From NCBI RefSeq assembly GCF_004118935.1, contig NZ_CP035375.1:2666001-2730000 (forward strand): a DNA stretch of 64,000 nt, written 5' to 3'. The translations under genes and the position numbers were made by a program. This DNA comes from Salinibacterium sp. UTAS2018. GTDB taxonomy: Bacteria; Actinomycetota; Actinomycetes; Actinomycetales; Microbacteriaceae. Below are positions 46,067-55,264 of the stretch, piece by piece. The stretch's first letter is position 1; each line of letters begins with the position of its first letter. The notes below the pieces were generated by a model. The model made no database searches and was not told the origin of the DNA. It saw only the letters and a program-made list of their open reading frames with translations.

Positions 46067-46513
46067 GTGGACAATCCCGGCGTCTTCCACAGCCCGACAG
46101 AGGGCTGGGCATTCATCCCTTTCATTGGCGTGCTCGCTGCGCTGGGGTTTGCCGTAATTGCCGTGCTGATCTGGTTTGCCGGATCGGGTTACCGTCTGCG
46201 CGCCTTCGTGGTGACCGCACTTGCGATCGGCATCGGATTTGCTAGCGTCACGGGTCTCGTCGGGGCAGCAGACTCATTCGACGAGCGATATGCGCTGTCG
46301 TTCGCGAAGCACAGCGTCGCCGTGAAGACGTGGGCGCTTGAGGAATACGGGCTCACGCTGAGCTCGGATGACGTCGCTGACTTGGTGGCGGGGCGCCCCA
46401 TTGCCATCGACGAACGCGGCAGCGATCGCAACGTGGTCTTGCAGCCCGTTCCGGGGAGCTCGAGCGTTCGACTCGTGGGCCCAGCCGGTATCCCACTCAA
46501 CTTCGCGCGCTAG
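46067..46513 (+). CDS. Hypothetical membrane protein
   Basis: This is a 148-residue protein with two predicted transmembrane helices (FIPFIGVLAALGFAVIAVLI at about 17-38 and AFVVTALAIGIGFASVTGLV at about 46-67) and a soluble C-terminal domain of about 75 residues (AVKTWALEEYGLTLSSDDVA). I do not recognise a family. The start is GTG 46067 with a weak GAAAGCGAG upstream. It stands alone. Confidence 0.65.
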   Translation: MDNPGVFHSPTEGWAFIPFIGVLAALGFAVIAVLIWFAGSGYRLRAFVVTALAIGIGFASVTGLVGAADSFDERYALSFAKHSVAVKTWALEEYGLTLSSDDVADLVAGRPIAIDERGSDRNVVLQPVPGSSSVRLVGPAGIPLNFAR

Positions 46514-46544
46514 GCGTTGAGGGCTCAGCGGGTAGCGTCGAGCG

Positions 46545-47294
46545 CTACACGCTGACAGCAACCCCGGGCGGCGTCTCCACGAGCAACCCCGTCCCCGCGA
46601 ACGCAGCCTCGAGGTCGGCACGGGTTTCGGTGAAGTGTTCCCACCCCTCGGTGTGGAGGCCAACCACATGGTCGACGCCCAAGATTCTGGCGGCTTCTGC
46701 GGCATCCGCTGAGGTCAAAGTGAGAGGGCCAGTGACGGCGGAGATACGGGCAGCACCCGCGAAGAGCACCGCGATGCTGATGTCGGGGAAGCGGTCGGCG
46801 ATTTGCTGCACGAGCGGCAGGGAGGCGTTGTCGCCGCTGACGTAGATGGTGGGTTCGCCCTCGGCCTGCAGCACGAAACCGGTGACCGGGCCGACGCGCG
46901 CTTCCGCACCGGGAGGGCCATGCAGGGCCGGCACTGCGGTGACGGTCACTGCGCCGACTTCGCGGGATTCCCACGAGTCGAGACCGACAACACCGCCGCC
47001 GAAGAGGTCAGAGCCCGCCTTCATGGTGCTGATCGTCAGCACGCCCGTGGCGAGAAGTTCGAGTCCCTCGTAGTCGAGGTTGTCCTGGTGTTCGTGATGC
47101 GACAGCAACACCAGGTCGACAGCGCCAACATCCGCTCGGCTCAGTGCCGGACCCGCCGTCTTGGTGAGCGGCACACCGCCCTCGTCGGGGTAAAGCTGCG
47201 GGGCATCAAAGGTGGGATCAGTCACGATGCGCAATCCCGCATATTCGAGCAACGCGGTGGGGCCACCAATGTAGGTCACGGTCAACTTCGACAT
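46545..47294 (-). CDS. Metallo-beta-lactamase fold hydrolase (UlaG-like)
   Basis: This is a 249-residue MBL-fold protein. Metal-binding positions include [10 protein letters not shown] (an H-X-H-X-D motif ending in Asn instead of His, as in the UlaG-like branch), [16 protein letters not shown] and [10 protein letters not shown]. No signal peptide is present. The substrate is unknown; relatives act on lactones or phosphodiesters. It is divergent from the YyaL-like gene with only 11 bases between the start codons, so the promoters must overlap coding sequence or each other. Confidence 0.87.
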   Translation of the reverse strand: MSKLTVTYIGGPTALLEYAGLRIVTDPTFDAPQLYPDEGGVPLTKTAGPALSRADVGAVDLVLLSHHEHQDNLDYEGLELLATGVLTISTMKAGSDLFGGGVVGLDSWESREVGAVTVTAVPALHGPPGAEARVGPVTGFVLQAEGEPTIYVSGDNASLPLVQQIADRFPDISIAVLFAGAARISAVTGPLTLTSADAAEAARILGVDHVVGLHTEGWEHFTETRADLEAAFAGTGLLVETPPGVAVSV

Positions 47295-47305
47295 ACTCTG
47301 AGACT

Positions 47306-49228
47306 ATGCCCAATCGTCTGGAATCTGCTGCGAGTCCGTACCTGAGATCACACGCCACCAATCCGGTTCACTGGTGGGAGTGGTCTGCCGAAGCTTTTGC
47401 TGAAGCGCAACGCCGCGATGTGCCCGTGCTGGTCTCCATCGGCTACTCCACCTGTCACTGGTGTCACGTGATGGCGCGCGAATCGTTCAGCGACCCCGTG
47501 CTGGCCGCCTACCTCAACGACAACTTTGTGGCGATCAAGGTCGACCGCGAAGAGCACGCCGAAGTGGACTCCACCTATCTGGCGGCGGCATCCGCCTTCA
47601 CGCCCAACCTGGGCTGGCCCCTCAACGTCTTCGTCACCCCCGCGGGGCGAGCCTTCTTTGCCGGCACCTACTGGCCGCCGACCGCGGTGGGGCAGCATCC
47701 GGCATTTCGGCAAGTGCTCGAATCGGTGACGGAGGCGTGGACCGCGCGGCGTGAGCAAGTGGAGACGAGTGGGGCCGCGATTGCTCAGGCGCTCGCCCAG
47801 AGCCGCGGTGTGGAGAGCGAACTCGTCACCGACTTTGCTGACGTGATCGATGCGCTTGCTGCCGCCGAAGATCTCGAGCATGGCGGATTCGGGGACGCCC
47901 CCAAATTTCCGGTCACGCCGGTGCTGCGATTCCTTCTCGATCGCGGGGCCCGCTCCGCCGAACACTCGCCCGAGGCAGCCGGCCTTGCCGACCGCACGCT
48001 GACGGCGATGGCGGCATCCGCCCTGCGCGACCCGGTCGATGGCGGCTTCTTCCGCTACTCCACCCAGGCCGACTGGACCGACCCGCACTACGAACGCATG
48101 CTCTACGACAACGCCCAACTGCTCGCCGCCTACGCGCTCGCCGACTCGGCCGAGGTTGCCACGGGCGTCGCCGAGTTCTTGCGCGACCGGTTGCTGCTGC
48201 CCTCAGGAGCCTTCGCGTCGGGCCTCGACTCCGAAAGCACCGTCGACGGCAAACGCGTCGAAGGCTTCTACTATTCGCTGGACGCCGCCAGCCGCGCTCG
48301 CGTCGAAGCCCCGCCCCGCGACGACAAGATTCTCACCGGCTGGAACGGTCTCGCCATCGAAGCTCTTGCCTTGGCCGGCGCCCGTCACGGCGAGGCCGAG
48401 TGGATCGCGCTGGCTCGCGGTGCCGCTGACTTTCTGCTCGCTGAGCATGTGCGTGGGTCAGGGGCGGGTGCTCTTGCTGGTGCAGGAGCCGGCGCGGCTG
48501 CGGCTGCCGGCGTCGCTGGGGGGCGACTCGTTCGCACCTCGATCGACGGCATCCTCTCCGACGCGGCCGCAACCCTCGAAGACAGTGGAATGCTCGCGCA
48601 AGGCCTGCTCGAACTCTCGATCGCGACCGGCGAGGTTCGCTACGCAATCGCCGCCCGCGACCTCATCGACGGCGCGCTCGCTGCCGGAGCTGCAGGCTCG
48701 GGAAGCTCACCATTCGGCCTCCCCGGTGGCAGCGACTCGGTGCTCGCTGCGCAAGGTCTCTCGACCGAAGCCGACATCAGCGACGGAGCCCACCCCAGCG
48801 GTCTCAGCGCCATGGCCGCCGCCGCGCACACCCTCTTCGCTCTCACCGGCGACGCCCAATACCGGGATGCCGCCGAGGCATCCATGAAGCTGGTCGGCCA
48901 ACTCGCAGCCCAGCAACCCATCTCGTTCGGAACCGCCCTCACCCTCATGTCGGAGCTCGGTGCACCGCTGCGCCAACTCGTCGTCGTGACGGAGGATGAG
49001 GCTAGCGGCGAGCTCACTCGTCTCGCCCGCACGCTGCACCGCGCTGGGGGCATTGGTGTTGCGGTCTCGCAGGCTCAGGCCGACGCTTTTGCGGCATCCG
49101 GTTTCGAGTTGTTTGCCGCGCGCACCGCTATAGGCGGCGCACCGACGGCCTACCTCTGCGAAGAGTTTGTGTGCCGCCTACCGCTCACTGATGCGGCTGC
49201 GTTGGAGGCGCTGCTGAGTGCGAACTAG
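47306..49228 (+). CDS. Thioredoxin domain-containing protein (YyaL/DUF255 family)
   Basis: This 640-residue protein has an N-terminal thioredoxin-like DUF255 domain with the motif [10 protein letters not shown] (Cys-X-X-Cys) around residues 50-60, then an (alpha/alpha)6-barrel glycosidase-like region starting at [11 protein letters not shown] and continuing to the C-terminus. A Gly/Ala-rich stretch (about residues 388-410) is inserted in the barrel. Family members are widespread but have no settled enzymatic activity. Its TAG stop overlaps the convergent toxin stop by 3-4 bases. Confidence 0.88.
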   Translation: MPNRLESAASPYLRSHATNPVHWWEWSAEAFAEAQRRDVPVLVSIGYSTCHWCHVMARESFSDPVLAAYLNDNFVAIKVDREEHAEVDSTYLAAASAFTPNLGWPLNVFVTPAGRAFFAGTYWPPTAVGQHPAFRQVLESVTEAWTARREQVETSGAAIAQALAQSRGVESELVTDFADVIDALAAAEDLEHGGFGDAPKFPVTPVLRFLLDRGARSAEHSPEAAGLADRTLTAMAASALRDPVDGGFFRYSTQADWTDPHYERMLYDNAQLLAAYALADSAEVATGVAEFLRDRLLLPSGAFASGLDSESTVDGKRVEGFYYSLDAASRARVEAPPRDDKILTGWNGLAIEALALAGARHGEAEWIALARGAADFLLAEHVRGSGAGALAGAGAGAAAAAGVAGGRLVRTSIDGILSDAAATLEDSGMLAQGLLELSIATGEVRYAIAARDLIDGALAAGAAGSGSSPFGLPGGSDSVLAAQGLSTEADISDGAHPSGLSAMAAAAHTLFALTGDAQYRDAAEASMKLVGQLAAQQPISFGTALTLMSELGAPLRQLVVVTEDEASGELTRLARTLHRAGGIGVAVSQAQADAFAASGFELFAARTAIGGAPTAYLCEEFVCRLPLTDAAALEALLSAN

Positions 49229-49482
49229 CGGTTGTAGACGTCGCGTCGATGCCCGAGGGTGACGACAACGACGAGCAGCACCTCATCCTGAATTGTGTAG
49301 ACGATTCGGTAGTCGCCGATGCGCACGTGAAATCCGGGGCGCCCCTGAAGTGCCTTGGCGCCGGGAGGTCGCGGGTCGTGGCTGAGCAGCGCGATCGCGC
49401 CACGAATTCTGTCGCGATGCTGATGGTCAACTCGTGTGAGGGCACGCGCCGCGGCGGGCGTGACCTCAATGCGGTAGGCCAC
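49225..49482 (-). CDS. RelE/ParE family type II toxin
   Basis: This is an 85-residue toxin likely to cleave mRNA on the ribosome. The RelE fold is recognisable: [40 protein letters not shown] and [26 protein letters not shown]. Its ATG overlaps the antitoxin stop by one base, giving the standard antitoxin-first operon. No frameshift or truncation is visible, so it may be active. Confidence 0.88.
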   Translation of the reverse strand: MAYRIEVTPAAARALTRVDHQHRDRIRGAIALLSHDPRPPGAKALQGRPGFHVRIGDYRIVYTIQDEVLLVVVVTLGHRRDVYNR

Positions 49483-49727
49483 TACCAGCCCAGATCTGTC
49501 TTGACCTGATCCCAGGGAACGTTCGGGCCCTCGTCGGCCATCGCTTCGTCGAACGCGGCAACGTCTTCAGTATCCTCTAGCGCATCCATCATGCGCTCAT
49601 ACTGCTCTGGGCTTACGACTACGGCCGCGCGCTGTCCACGGCGCTCGATGAAAACTGCTTCGCGCTCTGAGGTGGCGATGACCTCGGAGAAGTTCTTGCG
49701 GGCATCCGCGATGCTGGTGGTCGACAT
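49482..49727 (-). CDS. Phd/YefM family antitoxin
   Basis: This is an 81-residue antitoxin and autorepressor. The N-terminal Phd/YefM DNA-binding fold reads ADARKNFSEVIATSEREAVF and IERRGQRAAVVVSPEQYERM, followed by an acidic C-terminal toxin-binding tail (EDTEDVAAFDEAMADEGPNV). The promoter appears leaderless (see 49734-49762). It is coupled to the RelE-type toxin. Confidence 0.88.
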   Translation of the reverse strand: MSTTSIADARKNFSEVIATSEREAVFIERRGQRAAVVVSPEQYERMMDALEDTEDVAAFDEAMADEGPNVPWDQVKTDLGW

Positions 49728-49733
49728 GAGTCA

Positions 49734-49762
49734 ATTGTACGTTTAGGGCCTTGAAATGTACA
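49734..49762 (-). promoter_or_regulatory. Leaderless promoter of the toxin-antitoxin operon
   Basis: On the minus strand a TACAAT -10 (49739-49734) ends 6 bases before the antitoxin ATG (49727), so transcription should start at or next to that ATG. A TGTACA -35-like palindrome (49762-49757) lies 17 bp upstream and a TTGTAC half repeat overlaps the -10, offering paired TGTAC operators for the antitoxin. Confidence 0.6.
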
Positions 49763-49805
49763 TAAGGGTGTTCTGCGCAACCGCGAGGGCAATCGCGCTG
49801 GCGAG

Positions 49806-50150
49806 CTACAGAATCCCGAGCGCCTGCCGCACGTGTACATACTGCGTGAGGAATGCGCGTTCGTCGAGGCGCTTGCGGCGCATCCAGGACGTCACTTCGC
49901 TGTTGCTTTTGCTGGCGTTGCACGAGCCGCAGGCGGGCACGACATTGCCGACGGTGTAACTGCCGCCGCGGGAGATCGGCTGAACGCAGTCTTTCTGCAA
50001 CGGGCAGTCGGTCGCGGCACAGTAGGCGCAGCCGCCCCACTCACGAGTGATCTCGTTCCACTGTTCAGCGGTGAGGTCGTTGTCGGCGGCATCCACTCGA
50101 CGTTTGCGGCGTCGGGCGGCGCGAGCGCGTCGAGTCTGAGCCACAGCCAT
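49806..50150 (-). CDS. HNH endonuclease family protein
   Basis: This is a 114-residue small nuclease-like protein. A basic N-terminus is followed by a zinc-binding CAYC pair, then QPISRGGSYTVGNVVPACGSC NASKSN, which gives the second Cys pair and the Asn of the HNH motif. At the usual DH position the sequence is DCVQP, so the general-base His appears to be replaced by Cys or lost. The tail SWMRRKRLDERAFL is basic. Whether it is an active nuclease is uncertain. It sits beside, but not in, the toxin-antitoxin operon. Confidence 0.78.
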   Translation of the reverse strand: MAVAQTRRARAARRRKRRVDAADNDLTAEQWNEITREWGGCAYCAATDCPLQKDCVQPISRGGSYTVGNVVPACGSCNASKSNSEVTSWMRRKRLDERAFLTQYVHVRQALGIL

Positions 50151-50198
50151 ACCGCTAAGTTACTGCACCAACCCCGAACAGCGGCCTAGGCTGAAACG

Positions 50199-50942
50199 AT
50201 GGATGGTCTTCTTCCCGGCGGAAACATGAACGCGGTCGAACGCAGCGGCGACACCGTGCTGCGCAACGCTGGGCCGTGGACGCCGACGGTGCACCGCTAT
50301 CTCGACTATCTTGCTGTCGCCGGGGTCGATTGGGCACCGCGACCGATCGGTATCGAGGGCGCTCGGGAGCGTCTGTCGTTCATCGAGGGCGACGTGCCGC
50401 TGTACCCGTTACCCGATTTTGTGTGGACGGATGCCGTGCTTCGGGAGGGCGCCCGTCGCCTTCGCCAGTTGCATGACGCCAGCATCGGTTTCGGGCTAGA
50501 CGGCGCCGTGTGGCAATCGCCTGCGAAAGTGCCCGCCGAAGTGATCTGCCACAACGACTTTTCGCCGCACAATCTTGCCTTCGTTGACGGAAGGCTTGTG
50601 GGAGCAATCGACTTCGATATGTGCTCGCCGGGACCACGACTGTGGGATCTCGCGTACTTCGCCACGCGGGCAGTCCCGTTGACGTCGGTGACTCCCCACA
50701 ACGCACCGGGCATCGAAGACGCTCGCCGCCGAGTCGAAGTTCTCTTAACAGCTTATGGATCGGATGCGACGTGGAGCGACGTTCTGCGGGTGGCGATCAT
50801 TCGCCTTCACGACCTTGCCCAGATGTCCCGCGACAAGGCCGTTGGGCTCTCGAAGCCGCAACTGAAAGACGATGCCGCGGAGTACGAGCGCGACGCGCGC
50901 TTTCTGCGCGGGCTGATGGATGACGAGCGTCAGGTTCGTTGA
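50199..50942 (+). CDS. Aminoglycoside phosphotransferase (APH) family protein
   Basis: This is a 247-residue kinase-fold phosphotransferase. The catalytic loop is VICHNDFSPHN with Asp and Asn, followed by AIDFDMCSPGPRLWDLAYFA containing the metal-binding Asp. The N-lobe is short. The family acts on aminoglycosides, choline, fructosamine or other small hydroxyl compounds. Nothing here indicates an antibiotic-resistance role. The ATG at 50199 has no clear ribosome site; ATG 50226 is an alternative. Confidence 0.82.
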   Translation: MDGLLPGGNMNAVERSGDTVLRNAGPWTPTVHRYLDYLAVAGVDWAPRPIGIEGARERLSFIEGDVPLYPLPDFVWTDAVLREGARRLRQLHDASIGFGLDGAVWQSPAKVPAEVICHNDFSPHNLAFVDGRLVGAIDFDMCSPGPRLWDLAYFATRAVPLTSVTPHNAPGIEDARRRVEVLLTAYGSDATWSDVLRVAIIRLHDLAQMSRDKAVGLSKPQLKDDAAEYERDARFLRGLMDDERQVR

Positions 50943-51033
50943 GGTTGTAGCTGTCCCTCGCCTAGCGCTCCTCACGACGCCGGAACCGTCGCGGCGAGTG
51001 ACCTCAGGACACTAGCGATCTAGGCTGTGCTGC

Positions 51034-51513
51034 ATGAAGATCATGAGCGCGCGTAAACCCCGCAACTGGCACCGAGCCCACGACGACTCTCTCACGACCG
51101 GTCAGCGAGCGGCTGACACGCTGCGCAATTCGATGGGCAGCTGGGTCTTCGTAATCAGCTTTATGGCGTTCATGCTGATCTGGGCCGGGGTGAATTCGCT
51201 GACGGCGGCGACGTGGGATCCGTATCCGTACATTCTGCTCAACCTGTTTCTCAGCATGTTGGCCGGTCTCCAAGGCGCGATTCTGCTGATCTCCGCCAAG
51301 CGCCAAGACAGCATTTCTGCGGCGCTGGCCCAACACGATTACGACGTGGATGCCGCGGCGAAGGCTGACATCGAAGAGGTGTTTGCCCTCAACCAGCAGC
51401 AATCAATCGTGATCGCTGAACTGCATGAAATTCTGAAGCGGCTCGACGAGGACCGCGCGGCGTGGATCAGCGTGCGCGAGAAGCTCGGCGGAGATTCGGC
51501 GCCGTCGGCCTAG
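51034..51513 (+). CDS. DUF1003 domain-containing membrane protein
   Basis: This is a 159-residue protein. The DUF1003 core comprises GQRAADTLRNSMGSWVFVIS, the membrane helix FMAFMLIWAGVNS, WDPYPYILLNLFLSMLAGLQG and AILLISAKRQ, ending with a hydrophilic helical C-terminus. The function of DUF1003 is unknown; some members are linked to the cell envelope. ATG 51043 is an alternative start three codons in. Confidence 0.85.
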   Translation: MKIMSARKPRNWHRAHDDSLTTGQRAADTLRNSMGSWVFVISFMAFMLIWAGVNSLTAATWDPYPYILLNLFLSMLAGLQGAILLISAKRQDSISAALAQHDYDVDAAAKADIEEVFALNQQQSIVIAELHEILKRLDEDRAAWISVREKLGGDSAPSA

Positions 51514-51561
51514 ACCCGCAGGCAGCGCGAGCTGTTGCCCGCAGGGGTGCTGGCGCTCGGC

Positions 51562-52134
51562 CTAGCGCCCCGCGCGACGCGAGGAGATAACTCCGGTATC
51601 GAAGCCCATGAGGTTGAGCCCGCCGTTGAAGCGGGCGTGCTCGACCTTGAGGCAGCGGTCCATCACGACAGTGAGGCCCTGCGATTCGCCGTAGACGGCG
51701 GCTTCTTCGTTCCAGATGCCGAGCTGCACCCAGACCGCCTTCGCGCCGATCGCGAGCACGTCGTCGATCACGGCGGGGATGTCGCTGGCTTTGCGAAAGA
51801 CGTCCACGATGTCGGGCACTTCGGGTAGCGACGCCAGGTCGGGGTAAGCCTTCTGGCCCAGAATCGTGTCGGCATTCGGGTTCACGAAATACACCGTGTA
51901 GTCGGTCGACTGCAGCAGGTAGGTGCCCACGAAATAGCTCGACCGCGAGGGGTTGGGGGAGGCCCCGACGATCGCAATGGACCTGGCGCCGCGCAGGATG
52001 GCGGCACGTTTTTTGGCATCCGGCCCCACCCAGGTGCGCTGCGACTTGAGCAACTTCGCGAGCGGTGAGCTCGCGGGGAGGTCGCACGTGAGCCCATTGC
52101 TGAGTTGGGTGGTTTGTACTTCTTCGGTCGACAT
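51562..52134 (-). CDS. CoA-binding protein (YccU family)
   Basis: This is a 190-residue protein with a succinyl-CoA-synthetase-like CoA-binding Rossmann domain: SIAIVGASPNPSRSSYFVGT near residue 50, YTVYFVNPNADTILGQKAYP, IVDVFRKASDIPAVIDDVLA and VWVQLGIWNEEA, ending with VVMDRCLKVEHAR. It has about 45 extra N-terminal residues compared with typical YccU. The role is unknown. It begins 2 bases after the sulfhydrylase gene on the same strand, so the two are probably co-transcribed. Confidence 0.87.
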   Translation of the reverse strand: MSTEEVQTTQLSNGLTCDLPASSPLAKLLKSQRTWVGPDAKKRAAILRGARSIAIVGASPNPSRSSYFVGTYLLQSTDYTVYFVNPNADTILGQKAYPDLASLPEVPDIVDVFRKASDIPAVIDDVLAIGAKAVWVQLGIWNEEAAVYGESQGLTVVMDRCLKVEHARFNGGLNLMGFDTGVISSRRAGR

Positions 52135-52136
52135 CG

Positions 52137-53456
52137 TTAGCCCTTCGTCGCAGCGGTCAACGCCTGGTCGAGGTCGGCGATGATGTCTTCGGGGTCTTCG
52201 ATACCCACACTGATGCGCACGACACCCGGCAGCACGCCGCCGTCGATGAGCTGCTGCTCGGTGAGCTGCGCGTGCGTCGTCGATGCCGGATGAATCACTA
52301 ACGTTTTCGCGTCGCCAATGTTGGCGAGATGGCTGGCCAGCTCCACGCTCTCGATGAACTTTTGGCCCACCTCCCGGCTACCCTGAGTGCCCGTCGCGCG
52401 CACTTCGAAGGAGAACACCGAACCGGCGCCCTTCGGTAAATACTTCTGAGCACGCTCGAAGTGCGGATGCCCTGGCAGTCCTGCCCAGTACACGGTTTCG
52501 ATGCGCGAATCGGCCTCGAGCCACTCGGCGACGATGCGGGCGTTGTCGACGTGAGCTTGCATCCGGAAGGGAAGAGTTTCAACGCCGGTCGCGAGCAACC
52601 AGGCCGAGTGCGGGGCGAGGGCGGGCCCGATGTCACGCAGCTGTTCCGCGCGCAGGCGAGTGAGGAAGGCGTATTCGCCAAAGTTGCCGCTCCAGTTGAG
52701 ACCCCCATAGCTCGGCACCGGCTCGTCGAAGAGGGGGAAGCGGTCGGTGGCCCAGTCGAAGCGGCCGCTCTCCACGACCACACCGCCCAGAGTCGTGCCC
52801 GCGCCACCTAAAAACTTCGTCGCCGAATGCGTGATCACGTCGGCACCCCACTCGATCGGGCGGCTTAGGTAGGGAGTCGCGACTGTCGAGTCGATGACGA
52901 GTGGCAGATTGTGCGCGTGCGCGACCTCGGCCAACCCCTCAATGTCGGCAATCTCGCCGGACGGGTTCGCGATGGTCTCCGCGAAAATCAGCTTGGTCTT
53001 GTCGGTTATGGCCGCCGCATAGTCTGCGGGGTCGGCGGAGCGCACAAACGTGGTTTCGACCCCAAAACGACGCAGCGTGACATCCAACTGCGTGATGGAA
53101 CCGCCATAGAGGTTGGCGCTCGAGACGATGTGATCTCCCGCACCCGCCAGCGCCGCAAAGGTGATGAACTGCGCGCTCAGTCCACTGCCGGTGGCGACGG
53201 CACCGAGTCCGCCCTCGAGAGAGGCGACCCGTTCCTCGAAACTGGCCACCGTCGGGTTAGCAAGCCGGGAATAGATGTTGCCGTACTTCTGCAGCGCAAA
53301 GCGAGCGGCGGCATCCGCGGTGTCATCAAAGACGTACGCGCTCGTCTGGTAAATCGGCAGGGCGCGAGCTCCCGTCGCCGCATCAGGAATGTTGCCCGCA
53401 TGAATTGCGCGCGTGCGAAAACCATAGTTGCGGTCGGAACCGCTCTGCTCAGCCAT
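52137..53456 (-). CDS. O-acetylhomoserine sulfhydrylase/aminocarboxypropyltransferase (PLP)
   Basis: This is a 439-residue Cys/Met metabolism PLP enzyme that makes homocysteine from O-acetylhomoserine and sulfide. It shows NYGFRTRAIHAG at the N-terminus, ANPTVASFEERVASLEGG, the substrate-binding Arg region, and the PLP Lys in SATKFLGGAGTTLGG. A C-terminal PASTTHAQLTEQQL motif is typical. ATG 53456 is preferred over GTG 53462, which lies two codons upstream. The short gap upstream holds no recognisable SAM riboswitch. Confidence 0.92.
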   Translation of the reverse strand: MAEQSGSDRNYGFRTRAIHAGNIPDAATGARALPIYQTSAYVFDDTADAAARFALQKYGNIYSRLANPTVASFEERVASLEGGLGAVATGSGLSAQFITFAALAGAGDHIVSSANLYGGSITQLDVTLRRFGVETTFVRSADPADYAAAITDKTKLIFAETIANPSGEIADIEGLAEVAHAHNLPLVIDSTVATPYLSRPIEWGADVITHSATKFLGGAGTTLGGVVVESGRFDWATDRFPLFDEPVPSYGGLNWSGNFGEYAFLTRLRAEQLRDIGPALAPHSAWLLATGVETLPFRMQAHVDNARIVAEWLEADSRIETVYWAGLPGHPHFERAQKYLPKGAGSVFSFEVRATGTQGSREVGQKFIESVELASHLANIGDAKTLVIHPASTTHAQLTEQQLIDGGVLPGVVRISVGIEDPEDIIADLDQALTAATKG

Positions 53457-53527
53457 AGCCACAGGCTACCCAACCGGATGCCGTCGCCGCGTCCGCGACG
53501 TAACAGAACGCCACGAAGGTGGCTGGC

Positions 53528-55264
53528 CTAGACCCAGGTCGGCAACCACCAGCGCAGGCGCAGCAGGTCGTAGTCGATGACCTGACCGGTCCAGAGCGGC
53601 CAGAAGAAGACGCTGACAGCGATCGCGACGACCACAAACACGGCGACGACGCCGAGGCCGCTCGTGCGCCGATACCGATCGTCGTCGCGGCTGCCGAGGA
53701 TCACCCCGAGCGCGGCGACCAAGGCCAGAATCAGGTACGGCTCGAACACGATGGTGTAGAACTGAAAAACGGTGCGGTTCAGATAGAGCAACCAGGGCAG
53801 GTAACCGGCGGCGACGCCCATCAGAATGAACCCGGTCTGCCACTGGCGGTAGCGAACCAAGCGGTATACGAGGTACAGCATGGCGGCGGTCGCAGCCCAC
53901 CAGATGATGGGGTTGGCGATTCCCGAGATGGAGGCGCCGCAGGCATCCGCGAGACAACCGTCGTCGCCGCGCGCAACGTTTTCGTAGAACATGCTCGTCG
54001 GGCGGATCAGCAGTAACCAGGTCAGCGGGTTCGCTTGGTAGGGGTGGGGTCGATTTTCGCCCACGTGATAGCTGTAGACGCTCGACTGAAAATGCCACAG
54101 GCTCTGGATGTCGAGGGGCACCCAACTGAGAACGCCTGTCCACGCATTGCCGTCGGATTCGGCCCAGTCGCGGTCGTAGCCATTGTCGCTGAGAAACCAG
54201 CCCGCCCACGTGCTGAGGTACACGAGCAGCGCGACCGGAACGGTGAGCAGAAAGCTCACGGGTGCTTGCTTGAAGAGCGTGCCGGAACCCCAGAAGCCGA
54301 TGCCAGCCTGACGGCGAGCGAGAGCATCCACCACCAGGCTGTAGACGGCGAAAGCGGCCAAGAAGTAGAGGCCATTCCATTTGACGGCGGCGGCAAGGCC
54401 GAAGGCAACGGCCGCGAGCATGAGCCACGGTCGCCACCACAGAGCCGGGCCCCATTCGGTGCTCGCGCCGCGGAGCCCGCGGCGACTGATCCACAACGCC
54501 AATCGTGTGGCTGAGTGCTCCCGATCGAGCAGCATGGCGCCGACGCCGAGCAGGGCAAAGATCATCACGAAATTGTCGAGCAGCGCGACGCGGCTCATGA
54601 CAATCGCATTGCCATCGATGGCCATCAGCAGCCCGGCGAGCGTCGCGAGCAGCGTGGAACCGAACAACTTCTTGGCGATCAGCATGAGCACCACGATGGC
54701 GAGGATGCCGACGATGGCCGTCGCAATGCGCCACCCGAAGGGGTCTTCGCCGCCGCCCGGCAGCATGCCCAAGCCGATCAACCACTTGCCGAGAGGCGGA
54801 TGCACGACGAACGACGGATCGTTCAGAAAGATGTTGGCCTTGCCGCTGTTGAAGAGCGCATCCGCTTCGGCCGGCCACTGCGCCTCGTAGCCGAGGTTCA
54901 CGAGCGTCCACGAATCCTTCACATAGAAGGTCTCATCGAAAACCAGCGACGACGGATGCCCGAGACCGACCAGTCGCGTGAACGCCGCGATCAGCACCAC
55001 AATCGCCGGCCCCGCCCACCCGAGCCAGCGGCGGGTCAGCGGATTTCTCGCCGCCCACCAGTCGTCAAGGCGCGAGCCCGCGGCGGCGTAGCGGCGACCG
55101 ACGGAATCGGGGTGCGCGGCATCAGCGCCGTCCGCCGGCGCAGGCGTATCTGCACCATGACCTGCACCTGCACCTGCACCTGCATCCGCGTCAGGCGTAG
55201 TCGAAAGCCACGGCGAATCATTCGCCAGAATGGCGTCGAAGTCGCGCGGTTTGCTCTGGTTCAC
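53528..55264 (-). CDS. Protein O-mannosyltransferase (PMT, GT39 family)
   Basis: This is a 578-residue polytopic membrane enzyme that transfers mannose from polyprenyl-phosphate-mannose to secreted proteins. Family features are SLVFDETFYVKDSWTLVNLG with the catalytic Asp-Glu in the first loop, NDPSFVVHPPLGKWLIGLG, and WRIATAIVGILAIVVLMLIA, followed by about ten helices. The N-terminal 50 residues are low-complexity Ala/Gly/Asp, encoded by CCTGCA repeats at 55161-55184. It overlaps the tetR gene by 4 bases. Confidence 0.92.
   Translation of the reverse strand: MNQSKPRDFDAILANDSPWLSTTPDADAGAGAGAGHGADTPAPADGADAAHPDSVGRRYAAAGSRLDDWWAARNPLTRRWLGWAGPAIVVLIAAFTRLVGLGHPSSLVFDETFYVKDSWTLVNLGYEAQWPAEADALFNSGKANIFLNDPSFVVHPPLGKWLIGLGMLPGGGEDPFGWRIATAIVGILAIVVLMLIAKKLFGSTLLATLAGLLMAIDGNAIVMSRVALLDNFVMIFALLGVGAMLLDREHSATRLALWISRRGLRGASTEWGPALWWRPWLMLAAVAFGLAAAVKWNGLYFLAAFAVYSLVVDALARRQAGIGFWGSGTLFKQAPVSFLLTVPVALLVYLSTWAGWFLSDNGYDRDWAESDGNAWTGVLSWVPLDIQSLWHFQSSVYSYHVGENRPHPYQANPLTWLLLIRPTSMFYENVARGDDGCLADACGASISGIANPIIWWAATAAMLYLVYRLVRYRQWQTGFILMGVAAGYLPWLLYLNRTVFQFYTIVFEPYLILALVAALGVILGSRDDDRYRRTSGLGVVAVFVVVAIAVSVFFWPLWTGQVIDYDLLRLRWWLPTWV
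55161..55184. repeat. Hexanucleotide tandem repeat in the PMT gene
   Basis: CCTGCA occurs four times head to tail, encoding Ala-Gly pairs on the minus strand. The 6-nt unit preserves the frame, so copy-number changes would only alter linker length. Confidence 0.8.

Noticed and set aside
50199..50942. APH family gene as an antibiotic-resistance determinant
   Set aside because: Only the general kinase-fold motifs are present; there is no mobile element or resistance-specific signature nearby.
53466..54911. A 481-codon minus-strand frame overlapping the mannosyltransferase gene
   Set aside because: It is out of frame with the PMT motifs and is very Arg/Ala-rich without domain signatures.
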